This document shows positions 62,000-64,000 of a DNA stretch of 64,000 nucleotides, one piece after another. The number at the start of each line of letters is the position of its first letter. Position 1 is the stretch's first letter. Both the position numbers and the translations under genes were made by a program. The notes beneath the pieces were generated by a model. That model made no database searches and was not told where the DNA came from. It saw only the letters and a list, made by a program, of their open reading frames with translations. The stretch is from Lampris incognitus. Taxonomy: Eukaryota > Chordata > Actinopteri > Lampriformes > Lampridae. The stretch spans positions 58,311,350 to 58,375,349 of the forward strand of contig NC_079219.1 in NCBI RefSeq assembly GCF_029633865.1, in the 5' to 3' direction.

Positions 62000-64000
62000 A
62001 TGTCTTCAACTGAAGAAGAAAAACGGTAAATTAACCATAAATTAACTGGTTTTCCATCCATCAAACTGTTTTCTTCCACTATGTTTTCGTTAGTAAAGCC
62101 AGCTGTTAGCCCAAAGTTATCATTCAGCAGTGTGGCTTCACTCTTTGCTAACCTAACGTAAAGTTATTCAGGTTTCAATTTTAAATTAAAGTTAGCTACT
62201 GTCCTTAGTTCTGGCCATCTTCTTTTCCCCTTTCTCCATTTGATTACTCGACGCTAACTAGATAGATGGCATTACCTAACAGATTTAGATTGTTCTGGGT
62301 AGCACCAGGTATTTTCATATCTTCTCAATCGGGTATTTGAGGTAAGGGGGTGGAAGTGTCATGTCATTTCATTACAATTGCCTGTTTGCCTATGGAATAA
62401 CGTTGCTATGAATAGTAAGGTCTAAAATATATGATATTTCTCCTCAGACAATTTGACTTGAGTGCAATACTCAAGCCCCATAAGAAAAATGAAAAGAGGT
62501 TTACCTGCATCAGCCCCAAGAAGAGTAATATCTCGGAGTTTCCTGCTTTGAAGGTTCCTCTCTCTTTCTCACTTGCTCAAACTGGGGCAAGACCCCAATG
62601 TCTATTTTCTGTTAAAATAAATAGTCTATAATTTTAATATTGATATTATGTACCCAAGAAGCACGCTTAAGTAAATACGTTTAGAAGGTAATTTAGAAGA
62701 TCTTATGCCGCGTTACCTTATACACACACATGCTTACGCCCGTCTTTTCACATGCCTGTCTTGTTTCATTTGATTCTGCTGTGTTTCATAGGACTGTCTG
62801 CCAGACAGCTATGATTACCATGTCTGTGATTACAAGACCATTAGTGAGACAGGTGATCATGTAAACTTCAGGGCCACCCTTCGGATGGCCTTGTCATCGG
62901 AGGATGAAATAAAGCGGTGGATGAAATCTCACACAGTCACCTGGAGGGTGGACCGAACAGATCCAGGAAAGGGCCAGAAAGTTATTTTCAAGGTAAGACA
63001 CTTTGCATTGAACATCCTACAATCCTATCTTTACAGATCAGGTGATGTTCTAGTATAAAAAATATTAATCTTTTGGCTGGAGGAAATGTAGGTAATTATA
63101 ACACCTATAAGCTTAAAGGTAAAATTCAGAATTTTGGACACTTGGCCAAATTTCTCATTTATCGATGTCAAAGGGTGGAGTCCTTTCTCAGCAAAATACA
63201 ATGCTTTACCTCATACAGCGTATCCAGCTCCTCCTTAGTTTACTTTTTTTTTTTAAATCGAACGGAGAAACTTTGACAACATGTCTTGCTGGAGTGGAGT
63301 ATCTAACACTATTAAATTTTCGCATCTGTGGTAGTTGTTATTCATACTGTACAAGAACGAATGACTTCTTCTGAAGTTAGGAGAAGAAACTGATATCTCC
63401 AACTACAATGACCATTGCAGACATCACTATGAGATGGTACATGGACTGCATTTTATCTGAAGTGTTTTACTATTGATGCCTCTCATTCACCCATTCACAC
63501 ACCATTGGTGAAAGGCTGCCATGCAAGGTACCAATCCACTCATTGAGAACAATTAGGGGTTAGGTGTCTTGCTCAGGGACACTTCGACACGCCCAGGGCG
63601 GGGATCGACCCGGCAACCCTCATATTGGCAGACAACTGCTCTTACCTCCTGAGCTATGTCGCCCCCGCGTGAAAGAGAGGATTAACGTTGATTATTGCCA
63701 CAGACCTAAAATAGCACGTGTATTGTCCTTTTAAGGTGGACTTCAGATGCCAGCATAAGACTAGACCTCGGGGCATTGAAAGTAAAGGCAGAAGCAAGAA
63801 CACAAACTGCCCTGCTAAGATGACGGTGACACTCCTACGCACTCAAGTGAGCAGAGGCAGGCAGAGTCGGTAAGTCAGGCTTACTGTAAATATTACATCT
63901 TTGATATACCCTAGGTTTAGCACTGTTGTCCTGTCTTACACAGTAAAGAACATGGCATTTTTGTCTAAAATGTCTCCTCAGAAGCACGGACCCCCACGTG
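62000..64000 (+). CDS. Cys/His-motif protein, possibly transposase-derived (partial)
   Basis: I do not recognise a named gene. Five exons join in phase for 162 codons before the window ends: 62000-62025, 62448-62553, 62792-62992, 63736-63869, 63982-64000. The start MSSTEEEKRQFDLSAILKPH is followed by an acidic region with a helix (MALSSEDEIKRWMKSHTVTW). Then comes a Cys/His-rich block (VDFRCQHKTRPRGIES, KNTNCPAKMTVTL) and RSTDPHV. The C-x-H..C-P-A spacing resembles the FAR1/FLYWCH-like DNA-binding module found in MULE-derived proteins and in uncharacterised fish and invertebrate SWIM-type proteins. The remaining domains lie past the edge. The second donor (AAG|GTTCCT) is weaker than the others. 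Confidence 0.65.
63480..63665 (-). repeat. tRNA-derived SINE, third family
   Basis: On the minus strand GGGGGCGACATAGCTCAGGA forms the tRNA-like head, followed by CCGGGTCGATCCCCGCC and CCCTGAGCAAGACACCTAAC. It lies in intron 3 of the right-edge gene and matches the plus-strand copy at 51465. Confidence 0.75.

Noticed and set aside
61630-62013. Frames of about 100-127 codons with Thr-His-Ser-Leu repeats
   Set aside because: Translation of the CACT/CACC tandem repeat in a presumed 5' UTR; the start codon of the longer one lies before the splice acceptor.
62000-64000. Naming the right-edge gene CARF or a ZSWIM gene
   Set aside because: Only the N-terminal 162 codons are visible and the diagnostic domains would lie outside the window.

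Overview
The window is vertebrate genomic DNA, almost certainly from a ray-finned (teleost) fish. It has spliced genes with short exons, tRNA-derived and L2-tailed SINEs, a Tc1 transposon, L1- and RTE-type LINE fragments, hAT-type MITEs with 8-bp target duplications, a Ty3/gypsy fossil and many (CA)n tracts. Species cannot be named from sequence alone.

Five protein genes could be assembled exon by exon with consistent splice phases. From left to right they are: a BAIAP2/IRSp53 gene (+, 2378-13505, 14 coding exons, 695 aa); ndufa3 (-, 19839-22790, 4 exons, 83 aa, respiratory complex I); tfpt (+, 25622-29454, 6 exons, 199 aa, INO80 complex); cnot3 (+, 32010-41034, 17 exons, 901 aa, CCR4-NOT complex); and prpf31 (-, 53018-56932, 13 exons, 507 aa, U4/U6 snRNP). 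A sixth gene starts at 62000 (+) and runs off the right edge. It carries a Cys/His-rich motif like that of transposase-derived nuclear proteins, and I cannot name it. ndufa3, tfpt, cnot3 and prpf31 are also neighbours in human (19q13.42), so this is an ancient housekeeping cluster, here with rearranged orientations: ndufa3/tfpt head to head and cnot3/prpf31 tail to tail. The four work in different machines (respiration, chromatin remodelling, deadenylation, splicing), so their linkage is positional rather than one pathway.

The space between genes is mostly repeats. 13.5-19.8 kb holds a perfect 17-bp hairpin just after the baiap2 stop, a 404-bp fold-back element, SINEs and a 52-bp minisatellite. 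The ndufa3/tfpt divergent spacer has a 255-bp AT-rich tandem repeat and a G-rich run. The cnot3/prpf31 spacer is filled by a broken gypsy element (about 43.06-51.05 kb) with a mini LTR element and a hAT MITE nested in it, followed by SINEs. 57.3-61.1 kb holds an RTE fragment, two inverted-repeat elements and a TRIM-like miniature LTR array.

The most unusual material is the miniature LTR material at 59.9-60.9 kb, with a relative at 43.9-44.4 kb. It is non-coding, has tRNA-Leu-type primer-binding sites and an internal region of only about 90-105 bp, and its terminal-repeat region carries a tRNA-like core. One copy ends about 60 bp upstream of a 25-bp CCAAT-box tandem repeat that precedes the right-edge gene.
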